A stretch of DNA of 64,000 bases from Nansenia antarctica (taxonomy: Eukaryota; Chordata; Actinopteri; Argentiniformes; Microstomatidae), in NCBI GenBank assembly GCA_963989245.1, contig OZ022341.1, positions 76,971,844 to 77,035,843 of the forward strand, read 5' to 3'. The notes beneath the pieces are model-generated. The model was not told the DNA's origin, made no database searches, and saw only the letters and a program-made list of their open reading frames with translations. Shown piece by piece: positions 1-11,000 of the stretch (positions are counted from its first letter, which is position 1; each line of letters begins with the position of its first letter). The translations under genes were made by a program, and so were the position numbers.

Positions 1-159
1 TGTCTAGATGTATAACATTTTATTGAACAGTAACAGTGCAAGCATGTAGGCTACGGGGAACAGGGATTTTGGTCAGTAGGTCCTTTGTACAGAGGGCGTT
101 TCTCTCCGACAACGCGTTCCCAGGTACCATGGAAGTCATAGGTAGTCCAGCACACTGAC

Positions 160-160
<1 letters not shown>

Positions 161-192
<32 letters not shown>

Positions 193-207
193 GGCAGACA
201 GACAGAC

Positions 208-243
<36 letters not shown>
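161..243. repeat. (CAGA)n microsatellite
   Basis: A tetranucleotide CAGA run with a few interruptions. It lies in non-coding sequence left of the last visible smc1b exon. Confidence 0.9.
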
Positions 244-244
<1 letters not shown>

Positions 245-527
245 GTCAGCTTACTTCTACCCTTTTGAGTGGAATTACTCCTTTAATTAGCTGTTAGCCA
301 TCTCAAAGCCCCCTGAGTTGCTCGTCAACACTGAGAATAGACCACATTATAGAAACCAAAACACCGTTTTTTTAAATCCACAGGGAATAACCGAGAGTGT
401 AAGGAAAGGCACACCCAGCGCTGTCAGTGGTGGGGAGACTTGAAGTGGCTTTGCTTGATTTCCATCACAGATTCAAGGATTGAAACACTGATGAAAATAG
501 GGAGTAATAGTGATGGGATTATTTTAG

Positions 528-665
528 ATTATTTTAGATTAGATTAGATTAGATTAGGTGAGATTCAACTTTATTGTCATTGCAGAGTACAAGTACCAGA
601 CAACAAAATGCAGTTTAGCATCTAACCAGAAGTGCAAATAGTGATATAAAAACAAACACTTAACT
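528..665 (-). repeat. LINE/SINE 3' tail with TCTAA-type terminal repeat
   Basis: Read on the minus strand this ends in a CAATGACAATAAAGTTGAATC-like tail followed by TCTAA repeats, the usual 3' end of fish LINEs and the SINEs that share their tails. Related tails occur at 43960-44060 and 44320-44385. No coding sequence is attached, so it is a 5'-truncated copy. Confidence 0.6.
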
Positions 666-861
666 TTCGGGGAAACTGCTAAAATAAAATAAATTAAATA
701 AATTAAAAAAGAAAGCGACTATTAGCACCGCCGAATGACAACAAACGTATGAGTAATGAGTAAAACAATGTCACTTTTATAGTATGTTGTTTAACTTGCC
801 GTTCGGTCGCCATGGCTCTGGTGTGTGTAGCAGCTTCAGCTAGCTGGCTGGAAACTTCTAG

Positions 862-1001
862 GGGTGCGTTCGTAAACACGCTCTGAGAGCGCCGGAGCGC
901 ACGCTGGCTTCGATGTCACAGAGCGACCGAGTCGTTCGATTGGACGAGAGGCGTTCCGCGAGTGCTGATCGGATTTCCAGAGCGTGTTTACGAACGCACC
1001 C
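862..1001. mobile_element. 140-bp MITE with inverted ends (copy 1)
   Basis: The ends are inverted repeats: GGGTGCGTTCGTAAACACGC at the left and its near-perfect complement at the right. The interior is GC-rich and itself partly palindromic (CTCTGAGAGCGCCGGAGCGC). Related copies are at 30595-30736 and 63393-63530, with a partial copy near 22326-22385. There is no coding capacity, so it is a non-autonomous DNA transposon of unassigned superfamily. Confidence 0.7.
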
Positions 1002-1569
1002 AGCCAGCTTTAGCGAATTGTATTCAAAGGGAATTATTTTCACCGGACAATATGTCCGACGACTTTTCAATTTGTCGGACTTCACCAAATTTTACCGGAC
1101 AAAGACCGGCAATTGCCGGTTAACGGAAACCCAGGTCCACATAAATGTACACTATCTAAAGGACATGAATACTATCAGTGCTATCATGAATACTATCAGT
1201 ACTATCAGTTGTGACATTATGAAAACATATATTGTTGGTATTTCAAGATCTTGGTTGAAAAGTCTTCCTCTAGGCTATGGTCAAAGGTGCAGCCAACTTC
1301 TAGAATGAGCACCTCTCTGTGATTACAGCATCGGGGGTGTTTGATGAAATATTAGAGAACACTTCTGAATCGTCACTACACAGACTGAACATAATAGGCT
1401 TTACAGACTGAACATGCTAGGCTTTACAGTGGAGTGTTTGTACAGCGTTGCGGCAGGCCTGAATATGGAAACGACACCCTCTGAAATCAGATCCACGATT
1501 CGATCATGCCTACATATGTAGAGCCCTTTATATGCATGACAACCATTGAAGATGTGCTGGGCGGCCTCC

Positions 1570-1699
1570 TCACACACACACCTGCCCCCCCCCCTCACCT
1601 GCTCCTCCTCCAGCTGCAGACCTGCCTCCCCCGCCCGGGCCTGCCTCTCATACACACACACACACACACACACACCTGCCCCACCCCCTCACCTGCTCC
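1570..1699 (-). repeat. Tandem duplication of smc1b exon 7 end, donor and (GT)n
   Basis: On the minus strand the sequence CTGCAGCTGGAGGAGGAGCAG followed by GTGAGGGGG and a (GT)n run is present twice, ending at 1693 and at 1599. The two copies of the donor are about 94 bases apart. The second copy lies in the intron and could serve as an alternative donor. Confidence 0.8.
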
Positions 1700-1948
1700 T
1701 CCTCCAGCTGCAGGCCTGCCCCCCCCGCCCCCTCCTCCCGGGCCTCCCTCTCGCAGCTCCTCCAGGCCGTCTCCAGCTCCTCCCTCTCCTGGCGGAGCTC
1801 CTCCAGGTGGAGCTGCTGGCTGCCTTGCTGCCTGGCGTTCCTCTGCCGCCCCTCCTGCGCCTCCCCAGCCTTCCTCAGGTGGTGGGCCGTGTTCACCCGG
1901 GCCTTGATGTACTGGGCCCGCTGCAGGGACTGGCTCTGGTCCTGGGCC
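1693..1948 (-). CDS. smc1b: smc1b exon 7 (proximal coiled coil)
   Basis: The exon is preceded by CCCCCAG and followed by GTGAGG. It has 85 codons plus one base that completes a codon begun in the previous exon. It codes for the arm after the head: QYIKARVNTAHHLRKAGEAQ matches the SMC1 'QYIKAKENTSHKIKK' segment. The rest is a Glu/Arg/Gln-rich coiled coil (LHLEELRQEREELETAW). The GGAGGAGCAG end and the donor are copied again at about 1599-1658. Confidence 0.85.
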
Positions 1949-1971
1949 CTGGGGGACGACGACCATACATA

Positions 1972-2089
1972 ACTAACTAGCTAACTAACTAACTAACTAG
2001 CTAACTAACTAACTAACTAGCTAACTACTGCAGGGACAGGCTCTGCTCCTGGGCCCTGGGGGGGGGGGGGACCATACATAACTAACTAG

Positions 2090-2120
<31 letters not shown>

Positions 2121-2390
2121 GCTAACTAGCTAACTAGCTACTGCAGGGACAGGCTCTTCTCCTGGGCGCTGGGGAGGGACAATCATGCAGGATCGCTGGG
2201 CGTTAGAAGAGGAGTCTGGGCTAGCTAGCTAACTAACTGACTAACTGACTGACTGACTAACTAACAAACTAACAAACTGACTGACTAAGTAACTAGCTAG
2301 CTAATTAACTAACTAACTAACTAGCCGACTGACTGACTGACTGACTGACTAGCTAACAAACAAACAAACAAACAAGCTAGTTACTAGGGA
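1972..2390. repeat. CTAA/CTGA tetranucleotide-rich tract
   Basis: Long runs of (CTAA)n mixed with CTAG, CTGA and CAAA units lie in the intron between smc1b exons 6 and 7. Two copies of the exon-adjacent motif CTGCAGGGACAGGCTC are embedded at about 2027 and 2141, so segments of exon 7's edge were also duplicated into the array. Confidence 0.8.
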
Positions 2391-2500
2391 TGGGACAGAA
2401 TAATCGATTATTCGAATAATCATTTCCGAGGGGTCGATGTCGATTTTTAACATTAGGACCTTAACATTCTTTTCCATTCAAATAAACGCAAATTAACGGA
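2385..2500. repeat. hAT-like terminal sequence (AATCGATTATT motif)
   Basis: TAGGGATGGGACAGAATAATCGATTATTCGAATAATC resembles the ends of fish hAT elements. The partner end was not found, so it is probably a fragment. Confidence 0.35.
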
Positions 2501-2614
2501 CAGAACTAACTAATGTACTAACTAACTAACTGACTGACTGACTAACTAACTAACATACTAACTATCTCTCTCTCTCTCATACACAATCGCACGCACACGC
2601 ACACACACACACAC

Positions 2615-2853
2615 CGGAGCTCCTTCTCGATGGTCTGCAGCTCCCTGGCGAGGCGTCCGTGGTCTTTCTTCTGGGCCTTCACCGCCCCCTCCCAGGCCTC
2701 CAGGTCTGCCCTCCCCCCGGCCGCGGCCCCCCCCCGCTGCCCCAGGGCCTCCCCTAGCGCCCGGCTCGCCTGCTCGCTGTGGTACAACTGGAACAGGCTC
2801 ATCTGCACCCGGCTCTGGCTCTGCTCGTCCACCAGCGCCTGGTACTTCTGGGC
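2615..2853 (-). CDS. smc1b: smc1b exon 6 (coiled coil)
   Basis: The acceptor is CCCCCAG and the donor is CTCCG followed directly by a GT repeat. It codes for 79 codons plus two bases. The segment LFQLYHSEQA corresponds to SMC1 'LFKLYHNE', and LQTIEKEL to 'QQIEKEI'. The middle is unusually Gly/Ala-rich (GQRGGAAAGGRADLEAWEG), which is odd for a coiled coil. The donor merges into (GT)n, so its strength depends on repeat length. Confidence 0.85.
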
Positions 2854-2924
2854 CTGGGGGGGGGAGGGAGGTGGGGAGAGAGGAGGGGAGAGAGGAGGGG
2901 AGGAGGGTCAGTCAGTCACGATGT

Positions 2925-3020
2925 TAGGGTTAGGGTTACAGATACAGAATACTTTATTTATCCCCAAAGGGCAATTCAGTTTCCACAGTTCGTGGCCACA
3001 AATACAATGCACGATCACAC
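2925..3020 (-). repeat. LINE tail (minus strand)
   Basis: The minus strand reads CAATTGCCCTTTGGGGATAAATAAAGTATTCTGTAT, typical of a fish LINE 3' end. It is followed on the plus strand by (CA)n at 3020-3155, containing three copies of the motif CACGATCACACAACAACACA. Confidence 0.6.
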
Positions 3021-3031
3021 AACAACACACT

Positions 3032-3072
<41 letters not shown>

Positions 3073-3091
3073 GATCACACAACAACACACT

Positions 3092-3128
<37 letters not shown>

Positions 3129-3540
3129 GATCACACAACAACACACTCACCACTGGAGCTCAGCACCCAGGCCACGGCTCACAAGTGCAAGTTCAACAGT
3201 TCAAGTTTAAGAACAGTTCAAGAGACACATAAAAAGTGCATAAGTTTACAATTCAAGTTTACGACTTGCATAAAAGTGCGATAGGATAGAAATCAGCATT
3301 TTCATCTAAGCAGGAGTGGGATAATGGTTTATTACTAGGGTGGAGCCATGTGGCCTAAGTCAGTATTTCCCCCCTTTTTTTTCTTTTTAATAAAAGTTGT
3401 AAATATGCTTCATGAGTATGGATTATCTCTACTCAATTCATCGCTCAATTGGAAACATTAGCCAAAGTTACCAATGCCGACAACAGTCCTAAAAGCTGAT
3501 ATAGCAGATAGTTGATGCTCATGGTGTAGCATACTGTCCT

Positions 3541-3985
3541 CTCTCTCCTCTCACCTTCTCCTGAGACACCTGCCTCCTCTCTCACCTCCACCTTCTCCTG
3601 AGACACCTGCCTCCTCTCTCACCTCCACCTTCTCCTGAGACACCTGCCTCCTCTCTCACCTCCACCTTCTCCTGAGACACCTGCCTCCTCTCTCACCTCT
3701 CACCTTCTCCTGAGACACCTGCCTCCTCTCTCACCTCTCACCTTCTCCTGAGACACCTGCCTCCTCTCTCACCTCTCACCTTCTCCTGAGACACCTGCCT
3801 CCTCTCCTCTCACCTTCTCCTGAGACACCTGCCTCCTCTCTCACCTCCACCTTCTCCTGAGACACCTGCCTCCTCTCCTCTCTCACCTTCTCCTGAGACA
3901 CCTGCCTCCTCTCCTCTCACCTTCTCCTGAGACACCTGCCTCCTCTCCTCTCTCACCTCCACCTTCTCCTGAGACACCTGCTTCC
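3541..3985 (-). repeat. Minisatellite copying smc1b exon 5 end and its donor
   Basis: About 12 units of 32-42 bp read, on the minus strand, GCAGGTGTCTCAGGAGAAG followed by GTGGAGGTGAGAG or GTGAGAG. The first unit is the true end of exon 5 (codons QVSQEKVE then GTGAGA). Each further unit repeats the last exon codons plus a donor-like GTGAGA. Confidence 0.9.
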
Positions 3986-4160
3986 TCTCGTTGATGATGG
4001 TCTTCTTCTTCTTGAACTGGAACTGCGTCTCCTCCTTGGCTTCCTGCAGCGCCTGCTTCATCCTGTTGTACTCCTCCGCCAGGTCCACCGATTGGCTGAT
4101 CCTCTCGAACATCTTGGTCCGCTCCTTGGGGTTCTTCATGGTGATGGACTCCACCGTCCC
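3957..4160 (-). CDS. smc1b: smc1b exon 5 (end of N-terminal head, start of arm)
   Basis: Exactly 68 codons in phase 0, with acceptor CACAG and donor GAG/GTGAGA. The segment GTVESITMKNPKERTKMFE matches SMC1 'GTVESIAMKKPKERTQFFE', the end of the N-terminal ATPase lobe, followed by the first heptads (FKKKKTIINERKQVSQEKVE). I chose the donor at 3956 because it keeps phase 0 into exon 6 and matches the SMC1 family boundary before 'ADRYQ' (here AQKYQ). Other copies of the donor downstream could lengthen the exon. Confidence 0.88.
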
Positions 4161-4214
4161 CTGTGTTCCCAGGAGAAAGAGGCACCGTTAACCTTATCAG
4201 TATTTATTTTTTCT

Positions 4215-4290
4215 TTATTAATTAGAATTTTTGAATTTGCCATTTAGCAGACTCTTTTAATCCAAAGCGATTTACAATTAGGGTTGCGAA
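4215..4290. repeat. Dispersed fish repeat ('TTTAGCAGAC..CCAAAGCGA')
   Basis: TTTGCCATTTAGCAGACTC..TTTAATCCAAAGCGATTTACAA is a short motif that recurs at 36930-36985 and 55215-55290. It is a known widespread teleost repeat; only a fragment is present here. Confidence 0.6.
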
Positions 4291-4489
4291 ATTCCCATAA
4301 GTTTGCTCACTTCTGTTCATTGTTTTCATTCAATATTATTCAATGCCAAATACCAGAATGAATGACCCCACAACGCAGATGTGTAGCAATCAGGGGCTTC
4401 CTCAAATTGTTGCCATGTTCTCAACTCCGCTCGCTATGAACAAACGTTTGAACAAGAAGCAACTGCGTTCCAGACCAACTCCACCTCTG

Positions 4490-4790
4490 TCACTATGCCT
4501 CTCACCTGGAACACCTGATCCTAGCTTTGGTCACTATGCCTCTCACCTGGAACACCTGGTCACTATGCCTCTCACCTGGAACACCTGGTCACTATGTCTC
4601 TCACCTGGAACACCTGGTCACTATGTCTCTCATCTGGAACACCTGGTCACTATGCCTCTCACCTGGAACACCTGGTCACTATGTCTCTCACCTGGAACAC
4701 CTGGTCACTATGTCTCTCACCTGGAACACCTGGTCACTATGTCTCTCACCTGGAACACCTGGTCACTATGTCTCTCACCTGGAACACCAG
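4490..4790 (-). repeat. 29-bp minisatellite copying smc1b exon 4 end and donor
   Basis: About ten units; on the minus strand each is CAGGTGTTCCAG followed by GTGAGAGACATAGTGAC. The unit closest to the exon is the real exon end (CTGGTGTTCCAG/GTGAGAG), so every unit carries a donor-like copy. It is an exact 29-bp period with few changes. Confidence 0.9.
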
Positions 4791-4891
4791 GCAGTTGCTG
4801 GCCTTGGTCACGATGCCGATCTTCTCCAGCTCCTCTGTGTACTTGGCCAGGGAGACGTGTCTGTCGTTGATACGGTACTCAGACGAGCTCC
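4779..4891 (-). CDS. smc1b: smc1b exon 4 (N-terminal head)
   Basis: Two bases plus 37 codons; acceptor TTTCCCAG, donor CAG/GTGAGAG. EYRINDRHVSLAKYTEELEK and IGIVTKASNCLVFQ match the conserved SMC1 segment '[35 protein letters not shown]', including the NCLVFQ strand that carries the Q-loop glutamine (Q) of the ATPase. Confidence 0.9.
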
Positions 4892-4934
4892 CTGGGAAAC
4901 AGGAAAAAAATGTCATGTAGCCGATCACACCGTA

Positions 4935-5240
4935 TGTGACACGTTCTAAAGCTTTGGTCCGCATATGGGCAACCAATCAAAACGCTCAGACTTTTCTTTT
5001 GAAACACGGAACTATGTTTCAACGTTGTTGAGAATCACAACACAAACTCGCTAGTCAAGCCAAAATACTGCAACAATGCAATGGATTTGGTTAGTAATCC
5101 CCACTGCTACCTAGTTAACTAGAACACGACTCTACATTGTTACTTAGTTAACTACAACACTACTTTACATTGTTAGCAGGCTCACAAAACAAGCTGTGTT
5201 AGTTGACTAGCGATGTGTCGTTGATTTTCAACAATGCGGA
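4935..5240 (-). repeat. Diverged copy of the interior of the hAT at 18030-19994
   Basis: On the minus strand this matches 18290-18845: GTCAACTAACACAGCTTGTT, AGCCTGCTAACAATGTAAAG and TTTTGGCTTGACTAGC occur in the same order. Here the 33-bp unit is present only about twice, against roughly 13 times in the hAT. Confidence 0.65.
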
Positions 5241-6074
5241 AATGTATCCCCTTTTTTCGAAAAAGGCGGATCATTACATCGGATCCCGACTGACAGGTGT
5301 CATAACCTAGACGTTAATGTTGATATTCAGACACTTGTCCCAGAGCGTAACTATCATAGCTATGACACAAAAGGAAGGATGCTTTGGCAGCTGGTATGAC
5401 AGAGAAGGGAGTACGGTCATCTTCCCACATGAAAGTCAGAATCGAGACCCAGAGCAAGTGGATGAGATTGCAACATTGTTGCATAAATTATTTCTCTGAT
5501 TTGCGTTCTCACAGCCCTTCATGTAAACTAAGTAACATGCGCAATCGAAGCAACAGACGTGGTAGTTGATTGGTCAGAAAAATGTAGAATTGCCCGTTGT
5601 CCCGTTCTTATCCAGATCAACAGGCTGTTGTTTTCCTATGGACAGCCTCGGGCAGCGTTCTCACCAAAAGCGAGGAAGAGAAGCAAAGTGATGCATGCGT
5701 TGTTTGTAACCGGAGTAAAAGATGACACTGTAGAGCTGAATGTGATTAGTACTACTAACGCCTGAACCATGAAATCATTGCAGGAAAATTGCAACTTTTT
5801 TTGAATTCTTTCAATTTGAACTATATTGAACATTTTAGAAACATAAAAAATAAAAAATAAAAATCTGGATTTTCATGAATGGGTTTACATAGGAACCAGG
5901 GCCTAAATAGCTGCAGTACCACATTTGATACACTTTCTGACATGATTTTTTACTACAAAATACATCATGAAATGTAATAAAGTAATTATGAGTTGCTTCA
6001 AACAAGTATGACAGTCATAAATGTCAAGTAGTAACTAGTTTAGTAGTTTAGTAACTACCGAACTAGTAAATACA
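5241..6074. other. Intronic sequence without recognised gene
   Basis: Lies in the smc1b intron between exon 4 and exon 2. Short open frames on both strands have no recognisable domain, no splice pattern and no similarity I know. An A/T-rich stretch near 5840 looks like a degraded poly(A). Confidence 0.5.
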
Positions 6075-6172
6075 AGTAGATGAATGAATGAATGGTCTTT
6101 ATTGTCATTAATATAGTACAGGTACCATACAACGACATTTGGGAGGGGGGGCTCCCCTGGTGCTAGGAAAAA
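6075..6172 (-). repeat. LINE 3' tail (same family as 18119-18215 and 35330-35420)
   Basis: The minus strand carries CTAGCACCAGGGGAGCCCCC, a TACCTGTACT-like stretch and CAATAAAGACCATTCATTC, matching the 3' end following the LINE at 34218 and the tail inside the hAT at 18119. Confidence 0.7.
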
Positions 6173-6594
6173 AATACTAAAAACAAGAGGGAAAAGATTT
6201 TTTCCTCCTGAAGTCCACGATGATTTCCAGGGTCTTTGACTGGTTCAGCAAGATGCTGGATATTAGTAAGAAATGTGATATTCTTACCTTAATCGTTGCT
6301 AAAATAGCAAAGAATGGGGATAGAAAACGTTCTGGGCTTGTTTACCATTTTCACTTGCACTAAAGCGCTCTTTATCCTGGAAACCATGTTGTACGCAATT
6401 AGATAGACCTATTCTGCCATCCGGTGGATGTTTTCGCTGTACTGCGTTCAACTGTTCAGTGTTCACCCATTTTGAGGTCCGAAAAACTCGTCCAAAAAAT
6501 GTATCACGTATACGTATAGGGTATAGGGTTAAACGTAGTATATAGACATGATACCATAACGCATACCACCATTTTACTATACCAACGAATTATT

Positions 6595-6898
6595 ACAGGG
6601 TTCCCACACCTCCTGAAACATCACATTCAAGCACCTTTCAAGGACTTTTAAGACTTAATTCCCTCAAATTCAAGGACCCAACACGGCATAGTTCGAGACA
6701 GATCTAAATGAGAATTGATATAATAGGAACTATCCGCTCACAGACAACAATTAAAAAGAGAGGCTTGAATGTGTGAACACTAGATGGTCTCTTGCCTTCT
6801 CTACTACAGCACAGCTAAACAATAATATATTGTGAAATATGTGTAAAGTTACTGTGTTAAGTTAAGCCATATCTACTATAATTACGTACTTTTGGGGG

Positions 6899-6963
<65 letters not shown>

Positions 6964-6990
6964 GAATTCAAGCACTTTCAATGACCCAGG
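6595..6990. repeat. Dispersed repeat and (GA)n tract flanking the gypsy insertion
   Basis: TTCAAGCACCTTTCAAGGACTTTTAAGAC and the matching TTCAAGCACTTTCAATGACC are fish dispersed-repeat words; related words continue to the right of the gypsy element at 11527-11600. A pure (GA)n of about 50 bp starts at 6902 between two G runs. The gypsy element therefore landed inside an older repeat. Confidence 0.6.
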
Positions 6991-7226
6991 TGTAGTGACT
7001 ACATTATGGGTTCATGTTCTCCTCTTACTGTTGGTTGTGTAGTGGGAGGGAACCAGTTCTGGCACTAGGGGCAGAGGGGAGGATTATTAACGTTGCAACT
7101 TCCTGTTTAGATACAAGAGTTTTGGGGATCGATTTCCTGGTCCTGTACGGAGTGTACAAGTTGTTATTTTGATTAAACAGTTATCATTACGTTGCCTACG
7201 TCTTTCCTTTTTCCTCCGGCACTACA
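6991..7226 (+). repeat. 5' LTR of gypsy copy 1
   Basis: 236 bp with TG..CA ends; the same length and apparently the same sequence as 11290-11525. Confidence 0.95.
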
Positions 7227-7261
7227 CTGGTGACCCCCGACGTGGATTTTTGTTAACGTGA

Positions 7262-8056
7262 TTGTGTACAAAAACCAGCGAGCGAACATTGCAATCCTGC
7301 AAAATGTCCGGGAGAGGAAGACGTTCAAACCAGCGGCAGCCATCACCATCCCCTGTCAGGGTAACGCGTGGTGCGCACACTCCCACTCTCAAGCTACCAG
7401 AATTCTGGGACTCAACGCCTGCTGCATGGTTTGCTATTGTAGAGGCACATTTTAACAAAAGTGACATCGATGACGACGACGACCGGTACAACCATGCTGT
7501 GGCAATGTTGGGCAGCTCCACCGCAGCTCGAGTGGTAGGTTTTTTGTCTGCTCCCCCGACGACGAACAAATATGAGCGCCTCAAGGCCCTGCTTCTAGAG
7601 ACATTTGAACTGTCCACTGCGGAGAGGGTGCGTCGCCTATTTGCCATGTCGGACTTGGGTGACGAGAGGCCTTCTGCGCGCATGGAGAGGATGCTAAACC
7701 TGCTCGGTACAGAAGACCCCATGATCCTCTTCACAGAGCTGTTCATGCGCACATTGCCAGCTCAAGTTAGGATGGCGCTGGCCAACACCGCCATCATGGA
7801 GCCCCGCGCCCTGGCCAGGGAGGCGGACCGGTTCGTCTTGGCCATGCCTCAACGGTCCCCCGACCTGCTCGCTCCCGCGGCCGCCCCGCCACCCGACCGT
7901 CGCAGGAGAGCGAAGGATGACGCCAGACCTTCTGGCCAGCAGGGTAACGCTGCGGGCCATTGTTTCTACCACGCCACTTTTGGCGCCAAGGCCAAACGGT
8001 GCCGCTCACCCTGCACCTTCGGACCGTCGGGAAACGGCGGGGCCGGCACTCAGTAG
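7262..8056 (+). CDS. gypsy gag-like protein (264 aa)
   Basis: Structural capsid-type protein of the retrotransposon. An N-terminal basic stretch (SGRGRRSNQRQ) precedes a capsid-like helical region (LPEFWDSTPAAWFAIVEAHF, typical of Ty3/gypsy gag). Near the C-terminus is a Cys/His motif CFYHATFGAKAKRCRSPC, the CxYHxxFGxxAxxCxxPC form seen in fish gypsy gags in place of a plain CCHC knuckle. It overlaps pol by about 97 bases in a different frame (pol is -1), which suggests ribosomal frameshifting. The copy at 41234-42028 codes for almost the same protein. Confidence 0.9.
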   Translation: MCTKTSERTLQSCKMSGRGRRSNQRQPSPSPVRVTRGAHTPTLKLPEFWDSTPAAWFAIVEAHFNKSDIDDDDDRYNHAVAMLGSSTAARVVGFLSAPPTTNKYERLKALLLETFELSTAERVRRLFAMSDLGDERPSARMERMLNLLGTEDPMILFTELFMRTLPAQVRMALANTAIMEPRALAREADRFVLAMPQRSPDLLAPAAAPPPDRRRRAKDDARPSGQQGNAAGHCFYHATFGAKAKRCRSPCTFGPSGNGGAGTQ

Positions 8057-11000
8057 TGGCCCTGAGCGCTGGCGTCACCAACAGGCTGCTCTTCATACAA
8101 GACACCGCCTCTGGTCGCAGTTTTCTTTGTGACACAGGTGCCCAGTGGAGCATCATTCCGGCAGAGAGATCGGATGTGGCGAAGGAGGAGCGTGGTCCGC
8201 AGTTGGCAGGCGCGGACGGCACACCTATCCGCTCTTATGGCACTAGGGCGGTGGACGTGTGCTTCGGAGGACAATGCTTTTCGTGGGATTTTGTCATAGC
8301 GGCTGTCACATTTCCCCTCCTTGGTGCGGATTTTCTGTGCGCCCACAACCTGTTGGTGGACGTGGGGAACAGGCGCCTGGTCAACTCACAGACTTTCGCT
8401 TCCTTCGCCTGTACGCAGGGGGAGGCGGTCTACAGCGGGTGGTCCAATACGCTCGCCGAAAGTGACCAGTACCTTCGGCTGCTCGCCGAATTCCCCGACC
8501 TTACCAAGCCCACCTTCTCCGCGCCCACGGTGAAACACGGAGTGGAGCACCACATCGAGACCGAGGGGCCTCCCCTCCACGCCAGGGCCAGGCGCCTCAA
8601 CCCGGAGAAGCTGGCCATCGCCAGGGCGGAGTTTGCGCATATGGAGCAGGTGGGCATCGTTCGGCGCTCGAGCAGCCCCTGGGCGTCTCCCCTGCACATC
8701 GTCCCTAAGTCAGACGGCGGGTGGCGCCCATGTGGGGACTACCGCCGCCTCAACGACGCGTCCAAGCCTGACCGCTACCCGGTCCCACATGTCCAGGACT
8801 TTTCAGCGAACCTGGCAGGCAAACGCTTCTTCTCCAAAGTGGACCTGGTACGGGGGTACCATCAGGTGCCGGTGCACCCCGAGGATGTCCCTAAGACGGC
8901 CGTAATCACGCCATTTGGACTCTTCGAGTTTCTGCGGATGCCGTTCGGCCTGAAGAACGCGGCGCAGACCTTCCAACGCCTCATGCACTCGGTGCTCCGG
9001 GACCTACCATTCCTCTTCGTCTACTTGGATGACATCCTCGTCGCAAGCACCACGGAGGAGGAGCACCTGTCCCACCTCCGGGCCCTTTTCACACGGCTCA
9101 GCCAACATGGGCTGATTGTCAATCCGGCGAAGTGTGAGTTCGGACGGAACACCATCGACTTTCTCGGGCACCGGGTCTCCGCAGAGGGGGTGACCCCCCT
9201 CCCCTCGAAGGTGGAAGCTGTCGCTGCTTTCCCGCGCCCCAGCACAATCAGCGAGCTCAAGGGGTTCATCGGGATGGTAACCTTCTACTATCGCTTCCTC
9301 CACCACATCGCTCACATCCTGCGGCCTCTGTACGATGCCCAGAAGGGCAAGACTCTGAAGCAGCCGGTGGACTGGACGGCGGAGCGTGTCAAAGCCTTTC
9401 AGGACACCAAGGCGGCCCTGGCCCGCGCTGCCATGTTGGCCCACCCCTCGACCTCGGCACCCACTGCTCTCACCACGGACGCCTCTGACTTTGCTGTGGG
9501 AGCGGTGTACGAACAGTGGGTTGGGGACGCCTGGCAGCCTCTTGCATTCTTCAGCCGCCAGCTGTCTCCCAGAGAGCAAAGGTACAGCACATTCGACAGG
9601 GAGCTCCTCGGGCTGTGGCTTGCTGTCAGACACTTCCGTTTTTTACTGGAGGGCCGCGAGTTTACGGCCTACGTGGACCACAAGCCACTCACGCACGCCA
9701 TGTCCAAGGTGGCGGAGCCGTGGTCCGACCGCCAACAGCGCCAGCTCGCCTACATATCCGAGTTCACCACAGACATCCAGCACGTTGCTGGGAAGTCCAA
9801 CCAGGTCGCGGATTGTCTCTCCAGGGCGGTGGTTGGTGCGGTCCAACTGGGTTTGGACTACGCGCGCATGGCTGCAGACCAGGCCGCCGACCCCGCCGTC
9901 CAGGCTCTCAAGTTGTCGGACACAGGACTGCGCCTAGAAGAGGTGGTTTTCGGTGACGCAGGGGCCACGCTCCTGTGCGACGTCTCCATGGGTCAGCCAC
10001 GACCGGTGGTCCCCGCCAACTGGAGGCGCCCCGCCTTCGAGGCGATACACGGCTTGTCTCACCCTGGTAGGAAACCGTCCTCGCGGCTGGTGTCAGGGAA
10101 ATTCGTCTGGCATGGGCTCAAGAGGGATGTGAGGGCCTGGGTAGACACGTGCATCGCCTGCCAGCGCGCCAAGGTGCATCGACACGTCAAGGCCCCCCTG
10201 GAGCAGTTCTCTGTGCCTGAGCGGAGGTTCGATCATGTAAACGTGGACCTGGTAGGGCCGCTGCCCCCCTCGCACGGATACACCTATCTCTTTACCATGG
10301 TGGACAGGACGACTCGCTGGCCGGAGGCAGTTCCGCTCTCCTCAACGACAGCCCCCGACCTGGCCCGGGCGTTCATCGCGGTGTGGGTCTCCCGCTACGG
10401 CACCCCTGCTGATCTCTCCTCTGACCGTGGCTCACAGTTTACTTCAGAGCTGTGGGCAGCGGTGGCGGAGAATCTGGGGGTCAAGCTCCACCGCACAACC
10501 GCCTATCACCCGCAGGCGAACGGGCTCTGTGAGCGTTTCCATCGATCCATGAAGGCCGCCCTTCGAGCCAGCCTCACGGACAGCAACTGGCTTGACAAGC
10601 TGCCGTGGGTCATGCTGGGGCTCAGGACAGCGCCTAAGGAAGACCTCCAGTCGTCGTCCGCTGAGCTGGTGTTTGGACAGCCGCTGCGGGTCCCCGGTGA
10701 CTTCATTCCCAAGTCAACGGAGCCCTGGTCCGCCGCCGCTCAGCGCGCCTCCCTGCTGGACAGCGCCAGGACCTTCGTCCCGGTCCCGACTACGCAGCAT
10801 GGTGTCCCTACTTCGAGGGTGCCCCCGGAGCTGCACTCGGCGAGGTTCGTTTTCATTCGTCATGATGGCCACAGGACTCCACTACGTCCTCCTTATGACG
10901 GGCCTTTCCGTGTCATCGAGGCCGGAGCCAAGAACTTCATGGTTGACATGGGGGGTAGGCCTGAGTGTGTGTCCGTTGATCGCCTCAAACCGGCCCACTT

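Noticed and set aside
1506..1980. Plus-strand Pro-rich frames at the left edge
   Set aside because: Antisense shadow of smc1b exon 7 and its (CA)n repeats.
4343..4949. Plus-strand frames with repeated HLEHLVTM-like units
   Set aside because: They are translations of the 29-bp donor-spanning minisatellite antisense to smc1b.
5317..5765. Small host genes of 60-68 codons
   Set aside because: No domain, no conserved splice or start context; overlapping frames on the same strand suggest chance.
7222..7752. Antisense open frames across the gypsy gag and pol (also 9004-9633, 39657-40286, 41538-42068)
   Set aside because: They mirror the GC-rich coding strand, occur identically in both copies and have no recognisable domain.
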